Under the pieces are notes generated by a model. That model was not told where the DNA came from. It did not search any database and worked only from the letters and a program-made list of their open reading frames with translations. The translations under genes and the position numbers were made by a program. Positions 40,201 to 51,187 of a stretch of DNA of 64,000 nt are shown piece after piece. This DNA comes from Vermamoeba vermiformis (Eukaryota; Tubulinea; Echinamoebida), in NCBI GenBank assembly GCA_045837725.1, contig JBEWZL010000083.1, forward strand, positions 221,954 through 285,953, in the 5' to 3' direction. Within the stretch, counting starts at the first letter, position 1, and each line of letters starts with the position of its first letter.

Positions 40201-41746
40201 ACAATCTCAACGGTCAATGGGTAGACTTGTCCAAATACGTTAGTTCTGGCGGCGATATCGTCAGCAACGTCGTTAAAATTCAACTCGAAGACGACACCAA
40301 CGTTGTTGTTAACAACCGTCAAACCCGTTTGTGGACTTCTTGGCCTGGATCTGGTGTCGAATTTGTTCGTGCAGAACAATTTTCGCAAAACTTTGGCTAC
40401 TTCGTAAGTACTTAGTCTGCTTGTTACTAGCAATATACTAACTGCCAGTTTAGTACGTTAATAAGTCAGCGAGTGTCTTTACTCCCCTCCAATGGGCTCC
40501 AGTACACAGCTTGGGAATTCAAGCCTGGAAAGTACCTGGTGATCCCTCTAGCTACAGATATTGCAAGATTGCCAGTAAGTATTTTAACAGTATAGCAAAT
40601 TGATGTCTAACTTTCTTTTTAGACAACATTTTTGGCGCTGCTGGCAATTGCTTCCCTTCACTCGCTTTCTATCCTAAGCGAAGCGTTAACAATATTAACG
40701 CCGCCGTTCTCATTTCCAACGTCGATGGCAGTGGTGGCACCGACCCTGGCAACGATGGTGTTATGCTTCGTGTCGTTGTTGGTGACTTCAGTGCTGAAGG
40801 AGGCTCCTCTTTCGCCAATATGACTACTGTCTACACCTACGACCTCATCGATGTGAAGGTCATGCACGAGCTCAACTTCACTATACCCGCTGTTACTGCA
40901 ACCCAAGCTGTGGTATTTGTGTTGGACTACAAGTTGAGTCCTAACTGGGACACAATTTCTATGCGCCTTTGGCTTACTGGAGACTTCGCTGACACCGCAG
41001 ACGCCCTCAGCTTCACTGAAACTGAAACGAATACCGTCCTTCCTCCCAACGGTTTTGTTGCTTGGAATAACAAGATCAATTACTTGGCGTACAGTGCTGG
41101 CAAACAACAAGACGGATCCATTGCCGCTGACTACAGCAAGAGCGAGTTCTCCACATTCGCTCGAAGCAGAGCCGGTGTTCAAACTATCAGCAACATTCGC
41201 ACTGATGGTGCCGTTGCCGTTGAGAGTACCGAGAACGGAGATGCCATCTACTTTGGTGACGTGACTGAAGTCACCAAGGACAGCAAGTTGATCCTCACTT
41301 CCACTGCCCCCGTCAATGGCCACGTGCAGCTCGTGAACCAAACTACCTTTGAAATCAAGGTCACCACTCCCGATGACTTGCGTCGCAGAATTACCGTCGT
41401 TTATGCTGGCTTCCCTGAGTCATTCCTTGGCGGTCAATCACAGCTCTTCAGCAATGGCTTCACCGTCGAAACTGTCGATTCAGCTCTCGGCGTTGCAGCT
41501 GTCGTTGATGTCGACAACAGTGGTACCGCTGCCAAGATCGAGATGACTGCTGGTCAAACACTTCGCGTCTCGTACACTGTGCCCGCGACCACTCCTGACG
41601 GCACTGTCATTCCTCCCGCTGGCTCGTCGCCTCAATCACCGACCACACCCCAATCCTCAACAACACCTATCAACGTCAGCAGTGCATCTACTCTCGGTGC
41701 AGTGCTCCTTGGTGCTGTTGTTGGCGCCTTCGCTTTATTGTGTTAA
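37287..41746 (+). CDS. large secreted glycoside-hydrolase-like protein, GPI-anchored
   Basis: The protein starts with a signal peptide (MRWALLATAILACAVIANCG) and ends in a Thr/Pro/Ser-rich linker followed by a hydrophobic GPI-type tail (TLGAVLLGAVVGAFALLC), so it should sit on the cell surface. The first ~270 residues are a beta-sandwich-like region. The middle (SFDCYRKFIEELTEFGLKR, LPSHYPASEASGG, GLGHLISLHENYVDMY) looks like a TIM-barrel glycosidase of the DUF5696/GH101 type, with Asp, Glu and His residues at strand ends. FGHSGWISFSVSPVYRWGRP follows. Further C-terminal beta domains precede the anchor. Introns of ordinary size cut the gene, with one of ~200 bp after 38078. The glycosidase assignment is by pattern only; substrate and catalytic residues are not fixed. 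A role in digesting prey or cell-wall glycans fits its location. Confidence 0.6.
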
Positions 41747-41843
41747 ATAGTAACGTGATTACAAAGATCACGTGCGTGTGTATTCTACAGCGGTTAATTT
41801 ATTCAAGTAAATATCAATTTTTATCGATCACATTGTATACAAC

Positions 41844-43517
41844 GATGGATGATTTTATGCAACAACGCTTCCTCCGAATCGGCATTATCGGGGCAGGCTT
41901 CAACGCTCAATTCCACATCCGATCTTTCGTTAGTGTACGCAATTGTCTGATTACTGGATTTGTCTCTCGTTCTCAAGGTAAATTTAAAATACTTACTTAC
42001 TGCCTGCAATAATAATTACAGAAAGATATTTTTAAATAATTTGAAAATTAATTTACGATCTGATCTTAGCTTTATAATACGACCCTTTAACAACTCACGT
42101 ATTAACTAAAATTCAAATTTATCGTTTAGAATCGGTTGATAAATGCATTGACCTCGTTAAGAAGTTGTACTTGGGAAATCCAATCCGCTATGAGAGTGTC
42201 GAGGCTATGGCAGCAAGCGACAACATTGATGCAATATGGATTAATGCGCCAAATAACCACAGAGTTGCGATCATCGAAAAAATTATTAAAGGTACATCAG
42301 GTTAAAAAAAGCTTTTAGATCGAGGTCGATCTAAGCTCTCTTTTGTAAGGCAATCGGAAGCGTGCCTCAAAGCTGCTTGGAATTGCGTGCGAAAAACCAT
42401 TGGCCAGAAATGTGAAAGAAGCCCAAATGATGCTCCAAATGGTCACCGAAGCTGGCATTCCTACAGGCTATCTAGAGAATCAAGTTTTTGCCCCAACAGT
42501 CACGCGTGGCAAAGACCTCATTTGGGCAAGAGCTGCACGCGTCACTGGACGACCTTATTTAGTGCGTGCTGCTGAAGAACATTCTGGTACACTCTAACAG
42601 CGATGTATGTACGACCAGCGGGACTGACAAATTCCTCTCTAGGCCCTCATTCTCCGTGGTTCTGGCAAGGACATCTTCAAGGCGGAGGTGTATTGAACGA
42701 CATGATGTGCCATTCAGTCGAAGCTGCGCGCTATTTGTTGACCGATCCAAACAAGTCGCGCAACTCCTTGAAACCAATTAAAGTTCAAGCAACAATTGCC
42801 TCGCTGAAGTGGTCCAAAGAAAAGTATGCTAAAGAACTAACTGAGCTCAGTCCAGAAATCGATTACGCGAATCATCCGAGCGAAGACTACGCGCACGCGA
42901 CAATTACCTTTAAAGACGAAGACAACAACACTTTAATCGCCGAGCTGACGACCTCGTGGAGCTTTGTTGGCGCAGGACTTCGCTTGAGTTTTGAAATGCT
43001 CGGTCCAGAGTACTCAATGAAAGCCAATACTCTCAATTCAGGTTTGGATGTATTTTTGTCTCGTCGCATCCAGTCCAGTCAAGGCGAAGATATGGTTGAG
43101 AAACAAAATGCCGAGCAAGGATTGATGCCTGTGGTGCCTGACGAAGAGTCAGCGTACGGCTATACTAACGAGAACAGGTAAATTAATCAATACTCATCGG
43201 ATTTTATGCGTACTGAAAATCAGTATATTTTACTATCACAAAAATATTTTGATTACCGTGCACGAGAGATTGACGAATTTACTCGGAATTTACCGCCGTA
43301 CACAAATCTTTTTACTCATTGTTTCGTTAGACACATGGTAGAAAGCTTCCTCCTCGGGCAAAAACCGCTCCTAACATTTGAAGACGGTGTTGAGGTCGTG
43401 AAGCTCCTCATGGCTTGTTACTATTCGGCGCAAGAAGAGCGCACCATCAACTTCGATGAAGCTGGCTTGGAGGAGTTCATTCCTGACGTCGCAAAAGGCA
43501 CATGGAAGCCACTGTAA
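41844..43517 (+). CDS. Gfo/Idh/MocA-family oxidoreductase
   Basis: Spliced exons give an NAD(P)-binding Rossmann N-terminus (RIGIIGAGFNAQFHIRSF) and AIWINAPNNHRVAIIEK. The family signature ACEKPLARNVKEAQMM spans the short intron near 42295-42350. The catalytic/substrate part has GHLQGGGVLNDMMCHSVEA, where Asp and His correspond to the conserved D..xH of the family. The C-terminus (LLTFEDGVEVVKLLMACYYSAQEERTINF) is the usual end that packs on the Rossmann domain, and it is reached across a ~150-bp intron after 43178. Members oxidise or reduce sugars, inositols or related polyols with NAD(P)H in the cytosol. The substrate cannot be read from sequence. Length (about 410 residues) and domain order are normal. 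Confidence 0.85.
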
Positions 43518-43706
43518 TATTATTGCAGTGATTTGATGCAAGATCTTTTTTGAAATGTTGATAATTTACTAAATCGGTACCGATTGATTTTTGACATTAA
43601 GATCCGACAGCACCAATTTATTGTTAGAGCGCACGAAAGATAGCCAAGCTAACATGCAAACATATCTACATTTTATTTATTTGACAAGAAAGCAAGTCCA
43701 CTGAAT

Positions 43707-44144
43707 CTAGAACAGATTTGCTACAGCGATCAAAGCAACAGTTGCGAAACTAGCGGTAACAATCTGAGTAGCGTCGCTAGTGCAGTTAAAAGAAAAGGTG
43801 ATCGAGCACTGATTTGGGAAAGTTGTGGAGCACAAGTCGGCAGTGCATGCGTCACAAGATTCGGCTTCGGCTTCACCAATTTCAGCCAGGGTACCATTGG
43901 CTCCAGCACCGCACAAGCAAGAACACTCCACATGCGAGTGACCGCCGTGAGCAGAGACCGAAGTCTGAAAAACTTGTCAATTACGCAGATTCGCGTTAAG
44001 TTTGTTAATCAATGTAATTAAATCGACATAATTAAATAGTTACTGCGTCGTTAAAACATTTGTATACTGAGGCGGAATCCGAATTCTTACCATGACTACG
44101 GACAAGGCAAATAGGGCTACAAGCAATATCAAAATACCGCGCAT
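43707..44144 (-). CDS. small secreted Cys-rich protein, probably GPI-anchored
   Basis: Two exons (44144-44091 and 43964-43707) join in phase 0 over a 126-bp intron and give 103 residues. The signal peptide is MRGILILLVALFALSVVM. The mature part starts with a His-rich stretch (SAHGGHSHVECSC) and has nine cysteines. The C-terminus is hydrophobic (VTASFATVALIAVANLF) and lacks a basic tail, as for a GPI signal. The plan matches the protein at 18-426, though I see no residue-level match. The His/Cys-rich start could bind metal; that is inference only. Confidence 0.7.
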
Positions 44145-44550
44145 TGTTAATTGTAATTACTGTCGAAGTGTGGCTGCAGAGTTTGCAAGATATGAATAAA
44201 TAAAACGGTTAGTTGTGCAAAATCTTTTTTGACAGCTATTCCACTCGTAATTCCTAATACATTATTTTACTTGTATGGAAGTAAATTCATTTCGTAGAAT
44301 GCAATTATACGGGCTTTTAGTAGTTATTTGATGCAGAGATAGATTGATTTGATGCAATTAATGTTGTGATCCGCTGCGCGTGCTCCGAAATTTGGTATCC
44401 ATGGACACCCCATACCAATGTTGTATTTTGGATTTATATTCATACCCTTATACCAACGTTATGTTTTAAATGGTATAGCTTTTAGAAATTCCTTCACCTC
44501 GTCGATAGTTCCGATAGATCTGGTAAAAGTATTTTTTAGTGGATTTGTTT
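44145..44550. other. intergenic region
   Basis: This AT-rich spacer of about 400 bp separates the 5' end of the small Cys-rich gene from the 3' end of the MCAT gene, both on the minus strand. It contains a loosely repeated phrase with CATACCAATG/ATACCAACG around 44410-44470, but no open frame or clear regulatory element. Confidence 0.45.
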
Positions 44551-45899
44551 TTATGAAAACCCTGTTGATACTTGCATTCCTACGGAATTTTTAGCCAAGT
44601 GATGTTGCTTGACAAGATTTGTCAACGTTTTCTTGGGACCAAGCTCGAGATACAACGGTCTTACTGCGCCAAAAGATTGTTCGACAGTCGTCACTACATC
44701 CTTCCAGCGCACAGTTGAACTTGTTTGGCGCGTCAAAAGCTCTTTGATTTCGCTAGTTCCCGTGACCTAATATTGTTATTAACAAGTAAATTCGAATAAA
44801 GTAACCTTACTGGCTGGGCAGTGACGTTAGAGATCCAGGGTACGCTCGGGCTCTTGAGCTGAATACCGTCGAGAGTGTTAAGTACCACTTCCTCAGCGGG
44901 CTTCATTAGGTGCGAGTGGAAGGGCGCACTGACATTTAGTTTGACTGCACGACGCACGCCGAACTCTTTCTTGGCGATCTCAATGGCTTTGTCGACCACA
45001 TCCTCGTGTCCACTGATCACGATTTGATTCTCGTTGTTATCGTTTGCCAAGTCACACACGCGCATTGGATCGAAGTGCTTCAATGCACGCTTCTTAATTT
45101 CCTCAAAATCGCTGGCCCCCACTTGCAACAACGCTGCCATTGCAGTACGACCCTCGGTGGACTGTGCGGCCTGTTGCATGGCTTGGCCGCGCTTCCTCTG
45201 ATTAGCAATTGGTTAATCTAGTGTTATGGGCCAATAATATATTCTAAGGCACGTACTGCTAATCGGACAGCGTCTACGAGCGTCATCGATCCAGCTGCGG
45301 TCAATGCAGAAATCTCACCAACAGAATGTCCAACGACAAATTTGGCACGGGAAGTCAATGTAATACTCAGCTCTTTCTTAAATAGATGGGTCAGTATAAG
45401 ACAAGCAAATGGAGGCATTTTGGATGTACCTCAAGCAGACGAAGCACTGCAATGGAGTGTGCAATAATTGCAGGCTGGGCGTTATATGTTTCTGTAAGAT
45501 CGCTTTCAGGTCCTTCGAGCATAACTTGCGACAATTTGAATTGAAGAGCGTGATCGACCTCATCGAGTGTGTCACGCACTATTTTGTAGCTCAGAATATC
45601 CTTAGTCATGCCTGCATATTGACTCCCTTGGCCAGGGAACATAAGGACAATATTTTTTGAAGCTAACTCAGTTCCTAGCGAGCAATTAATTGGATTGGAA
45701 TGAAAATCCGAAAAACAATTTTAAAAAATAAATTACCTTCAGTGCTGCTCGTTGAAAATGATTTACGACAATTATTTTTGCTTTGAACAATTGTCCTTTC
45801 CTTTGAGTAAGCAATTAGTCCCTCTGACAATTCGCCACATCCCTTCCGCGCGGTTCCCGAGCAGTAACAATACAAGTGTGATTGCTTGTGGCACCACAA
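44551..45899 (-). CDS. malonyl-CoA:ACP transacylase (MCAT/FabD), probably mitochondrial
   Basis: The protein contains all landmarks of the family: LMFPGQGSQYAGM at the start, the catalytic serine in VVGHSVGEISAL, the catalytic histidine region NVSAPFHSHLM, and the C-terminal LELGPKKTLTNLVKQ. MCAT moves malonyl from CoA to acyl-carrier protein for type II fatty-acid synthesis, in eukaryotes mostly in mitochondria, where it supports lipoate production. Four or five exons are visible; the stop is at 44551-44553. The 5' exon (45718-45899 region) encodes a basic, hydroxyl-rich stretch (RKSFSTSSTEGTELASKN) suited to a targeting sequence. I cannot find an in-frame ATG there, so the true start lies upstream or in another exon. 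The gene is divergent from the PX-C2-LCAT gene. Confidence 0.83.
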
Positions 45900-46068
45900 T
45901 TAGGATTTGGTTTGGTGGGAACTCGGAGAGTTTGAATGGGTAAATAAATTATGTCCGTAACGCAAGATATTTTTGAATTCCGACTGAATTAAAGCACCAC
46001 ACAAGGTGTAATTGTAATTTAATGTATTTGTAATATATAGCCTTATATCATATTTATTGGTTTGGTAA

Positions 46069-49000
46069 ATGGAGCAGTCAGTGCAGATTAAGCTCCAGTC
46101 CAAATACGAAGTTCAAATTGGTTTAACGACCAAACTTAGCGATGATAGCTTGACGGTAAGCAACGAGTATAATGCATATTCAATAAAGCATAATATTTAT
46201 TAAAGTCGACTTTATCGGCAGTATTTTAAATTTCAAGTTTCATCCGGCGGCGAGACATGGCACATCAACTGCGGAATAGCGGATTTTGTAGAGTTACACG
46301 AGCAGGTAACATACTATTCAATTCCGTCAATATTCGAAATTCTCTAATTTACGATCCAGATGCTCAAAAATTTTCCACGCCTTGCTCAATCATTTGACTT
46401 TATTAAGAAGAAGTTCTCGTCAAAACACTTCGAGGCAAGTAATTTACACGTGTAAATCTTAGTATTTACCCCAAATTGCAGAAGTTGCGCGAAGAACAGC
46501 TGGAGATGTACTTTCAAACTATTGCCAGTGACGCGGAATTAATCGCACACCCAATCGTGAAGAACTTCTTGCGTATATTTGATGCATCAACGCCGGTATT
46601 ATCTTTAACAAGTACGACATAAGCTCACATTTTATTCTTTTTACGGATCTAATATTTCCGTAGTCCTCCGTGCCGACCATTTATCAGACAAAGAAAAAGG
46701 TAATAAAAATACACTAGACATTCAATTAATATTATGCTCACGATTATCTCACTACAGGTGCGCTGCGCGGATACTGCGAAGTGTTTTTGTCGGACAGGGA
46801 AGGGCGCGAGGCTCTCGGCAAGACTGATTACACGCGCATCATCGAGAACTCGTCCAGAGCTAAATGGAAGAACGAACAGTTCAAATTGTAAGTGCATTTG
46901 ATCACCTTGATTCAATATCAGTTTGAGTCTCATTTAACAATTCGCTTCATAGTTTGCTCGTGCCGGAGGCTCATAGTATCAATATAATATTCTGGGAAAA
47001 GGCGGGATATCAAGGCTTTTCATTTGTCAGAAAGAGAGTACGTGCAACGAGCCCTCTTTAATTGGTAAAAATCAAGACTGACCAATATGACAGGGCTCTA
47101 TTTCCATTCCACTGTCCACGATTCCAAAGAATAAATCGACCTCGCACTGGTTCCCTATTGAAGATATTTCAGGCAAGGGCAAAACTTCATGCGGCGAGAT
47201 CAAATTGGAGTTGAATTTACAGGTTAGGGTTTACTTCATTGATGCCATGAGTCTAACTAATACCTTGTTATAGGCACCTAAAGACTGGGATGGGCCTAGC
47301 AGTGAGGAATATAAGCACGTGTCGCTTTATCACGATATTAATTCTCAGAACGTCGAGGCATTCAAAGAACAACAGGTGCTGCGACGCGAGATCCGTGAAA
47401 TCACAGAGAAATTGCAGCGGATAACGGATTTGAAGCTAAAGTAAGCCTATTTGACGCTAATTTAGTATAATCTAATCGTTGCAGGTTGAAATATCGGGCT
47501 CCCAAAGGTCAATGGTCGGGCTGTTTGTTCGTGACACGTAAGTCGCTCAGAAACATAATTGACAAGTGATTAACGCGCCTCCAACTAGTAATCGAAGCCA
47601 GTGATATTGCTTATCGTGAAGTGGGTCCAATTAATCCATTGTAAGGCAACAAGTACCGCGAAGTCTAAGTCATGCAGAGCTAACAATTCCATTCCAGTTT
47701 TGTCTTGACGTTGTTGGGTGAGAGCAAGAAAACACAGCCAAAGTTCAACACACCAGCGCCGTCATTCAATCAAGTGTTTCAATTCATCGTGCCGCACTCC
47801 GTGCCGTTCAACGCGTTGAGATTGCACGTGGCACTTTGGCAGAAAAGTGATTTAAGTACGTACCGTTTCACCCATCTAATGTTGGCCTAACTTTGTAACT
47901 TTGTAATAACAGCACGACAAGCATTGTTGGCCAGTGCTCACATTCCGCTCGTGGATTACTTGTTGAACGTGCACAAATCGACCACCATTTCAATCGGCTT
48001 GTGTGCGCCTGCACCCAGTAAGTGTGCGATAATAAATCATTAGAAGGTAGCAGCTAATGTTGTATCATAGTTGAAATGTTGACCACGCAACAGAAAGGTC
48101 TGCAAATGAAAGCGATGGGCTACAAACCTAAGTACCCAATTCTCGCTATTCCTGGTAGGTTTTCGTTGGATCTATAATTGCCTTTGCTAAACAATCAATA
48201 GGCCTTGTTGCCTCTGCATTAGTCGTTGAAGAAGGCAAGAAAGAATGGACCGGTGAGCGCGTGTGGATCTCGCTCGAAAAGCTTGGCAAACACAAAGTGA
48301 AGTTGATGCAACTCGGCAGTCGTGACTCGTTCAGAGAACTTGAAAAGAACGTCAACGAGAAGATGGTCTCGCCAGTAGTGAAGAGAATTTCATCGCTGTT
48401 TGAAAGCGACAAAAGCAAGAGTGCGGAAGAAGTCAAAGTCGAGGAAGTTGAAATCAAACCCAAGCCTGATCCGTTCTTAGAGGTAAGTGCGGAGTGGCGT
48501 TGATACTGAGACTGACTCGTATTGTGCAGCAACAATGGATTCAACACATGAGTTTGGCTGAAGACGGCTATTCGGATCCACCAGGCATTCGTGTGCGCCC
48601 ACTCAAGGGTCGTGATGGCGTGTCATTCCTGCTTGACGATTCAATTCCAAGCTTCATCAGAAAGGCCACGTACGTCATGGGTCCCACGATGTCCAACCTC
48701 GCCGCCATTGGATACACGGATGACAACTTGGTGGCATTCCCGTACGACTGGCGGTTGCCACTACCGCATTTGGAAACGCGCGATAGAGTGTTTACTGAAT
48801 TGAGAGCCACAATTGAACGGATGGTCAAAAAGAACAATTCGAAGATCATAATTTTAGCGCACAGCATGGGCAACAGGACTATTCACTACTTCTTGAACAT
48901 GGTGGCAGCGGAAGAGGGAGGACGGCAGTGGATCGATGACCACATTCACAGTCTCTTTGCTGTAGCCGCACCATGGCTCGGAGCACCTAAAATGGCGCGT

Positions 49001-50724
49001 GGCATGATCTCCGGAGAGCGCATGGGCTTGGACATGTTTTTGCGCAGTCGTCAAGCCGTCGAGATTGTCAAAACACATGGCGCATTCCCTTCATTGCTGC
49101 CTATTGGTCTGCGGCACTGGTTTGACGACAGAACGAAACGATTTATGTACTTTGACATGGGCACACCGATCACTGAAGAGGAGTACGAGGACGAGTCGGA
49201 CAGTGACAGCGAGACGGAAGAAAAAGAAATGAGTTTCAAAAAGAATTTCATTCTCAATTTGTTCAAGCGCGTCAAGACTCCGCATCCAGTGGAAAATAAC
49301 GAACAGAATTCCAAGGTGTCGTTCGTGAATGTGACCGAGTTCAATGACGACGATAACAAAAAATCATCGCGCAAACGACGAGTGAAGCGTAGCAACAGTG
49401 CCAAGGACAGCAATGAAAACTCAGTTAAGAAGCGACGACGAGGCAGTGCTGGCGGCTACGACAGTGAGAAAGAGATCAAATCACCAATCACGAGCGACAA
49501 CGAGATCAATCCGCTGAGCAGTCCTGACAACAGTGCACCCTCGAGTCCGCGCAGATCTCGACGCAAGATCTCCCGTTCAGGATCTTACGGCGAGAAACAC
49601 AACGCACTCAGTGACAATGATGACGGCGATGAGATTGTGCCGCAAAGCTCTGATCGCAAATCATCGCGAGCGAAGAGATCAGCACGCAAGTCATCGACGA
49701 GCACAAGTGGATCTTACGCTATTCCGAGCAACACTAACAGCACTAACAACAACAATAATAATACGAATGTCACAGATCAGAGTGACAGCTCGGGCAATGC
49801 ATCAGAACAGCCCGAGTCAGCACGCATCAGGACCTTGCAGTTCAAAACTGAACTCAAGAAGACGCGCACGACAAGTGATGCGTCGAAGAGACCACTGGCC
49901 TTATCGAACAGCAACGTGAATGTACCTAGCGTCAGCGAGGAGGAAGTGGCGGAGAACGACGACAAGCACTTCCATCACACGGAAGAGCCCATCTTGATCA
50001 TCAACAAGCCTGGCACGAACAAACCTATCTCACAGTATCAGGGTGTGTCGATTAAGAAGGCACTGCTCACAGCTGGATTCGAGGTAAGTTCATTGTAGCA
50101 ACAGATCGAGTACCGAATTCTAACTGTCACAAACAGCGCCAATACAATCACTTGGAAGAGCGAAGGAAAGACAAGTACTTTGGTGGCCACGGAGAAGTGC
50201 CGAGTGCCATTCTAGAGCCACCTCCTGTCAACAAGATATTTGCCGTTTATGGTAAAGGAATATAAGCTTGTAACTCGTGGCTAATTATTATTGTTCAGGT
50301 GTTAATGTTGACACGGAAAAGGTTTATTTTTACCGCAAGGACACACAAAAGAACCGTTATGTGCTCGACAAGCGCATCAACGGTGTGTTGGACGAATATC
50401 CCGGATACGTCTTCATCAAGGTACGAATCTCCCTTCGCAATTACAACCCAGTAACGAATTGTTTAGGGCGTTGGCTGGGAAACAGAAGACACGCCGCAAA
50501 AAGTGATTGAACAGCGCACGGGATTCATTGGCACGAGGTCAGGTGATGGCACGGTGCCGTATGAAAGTCTGTCGTACATTCACAATTGGCGCGGCAAGGT
50601 CAAAGATTTAAGTATCATTGAGCTGCCTAAAGCGGAGCATCGAGCTATTGTTTGCACGTCAAATTTCTTCGAGATTTTGGTGGACTACGTCTGCGAGAAG
50701 ACTAACGGCGACAAAGAAAAATAA
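46069..50724 (+). CDS. PX-C2-C2-LCAT/PDAT-like acyltransferase
   Basis: About 15 exons run in phase from the ATG at 46069 to the stop at 50722-50724. Order of parts: a PX domain for phosphoinositide binding (HINCGIADFVELHEQ, FPRLAQSFDFIKKKF); a C2 domain (GYCEVFLSDREGREALGKTD); a second C2 domain (GCLFVTLIEASDIAYREVG, LLGESKKTQPKF); then lecithin:cholesterol/phospholipid:diacylglycerol acyltransferase. The catalytic serine is in IIILAHSMGNR, the Asp in GDGTVPYESL and the His in PKAEHRAIV, with PILAIPG as the oxyanion strand. Between the serine and the Asp lies a disordered insert of about 300 residues (49180-50080), rich in Ser, Lys and acids, absent from usual family members. The enzyme should transfer or release a phospholipid acyl chain at membranes selected by the PX and C2 domains, so it is cytosolic and peripheral. 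No signal peptide is seen. Confidence 0.82.
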
Positions 50725-51187
50725 ATCCGTCGAAGAAAGGGATTTAAATACAAAAAGAACGGTTATTTGAAACAAATTGATTTAAGCTTACTTCTCAATT
50801 ATCGGCGCGCATGCAATCGACTCTTTTGTGGGGAAAAATAAATAATTAATAAGAAAAATAAATCTACGTAATTTGACTGAATGAACATTCGCGACATATG
50901 TTCAAATGTATGCGCATACTAATTAATGTTGCCATTGAATTTGCGCTTGTAAATCAGCAACCATACTCCGCATCTTGAATAATTTCTTTGTTCGTCTTGA
51001 ATTTTAGCTGCAACGCTGTCAACCAATTCATTTGTCCGCTAGTTTTCCTTGCAGTTGTTTCTCCCTTTTGGGCCTGATCCGTTTGATGTTTAATTGTGTC
51101 GATCACAAAAAAACATTTCTGTTTTTGTTCGAGCTGAATTCACCACAACGCAATGAAATAATTTACTTTCGCTGCGAGCAGTACGTA
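50725..51187. other. intergenic region
   Basis: This 463-bp spacer holds the polyadenylation region of the acyltransferase (AATAAA near 50838) and presumably the promoter of the P450 gene. An open frame from 51032 runs into the P450 start but has no independent support. No repeats are seen. Confidence 0.45.
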
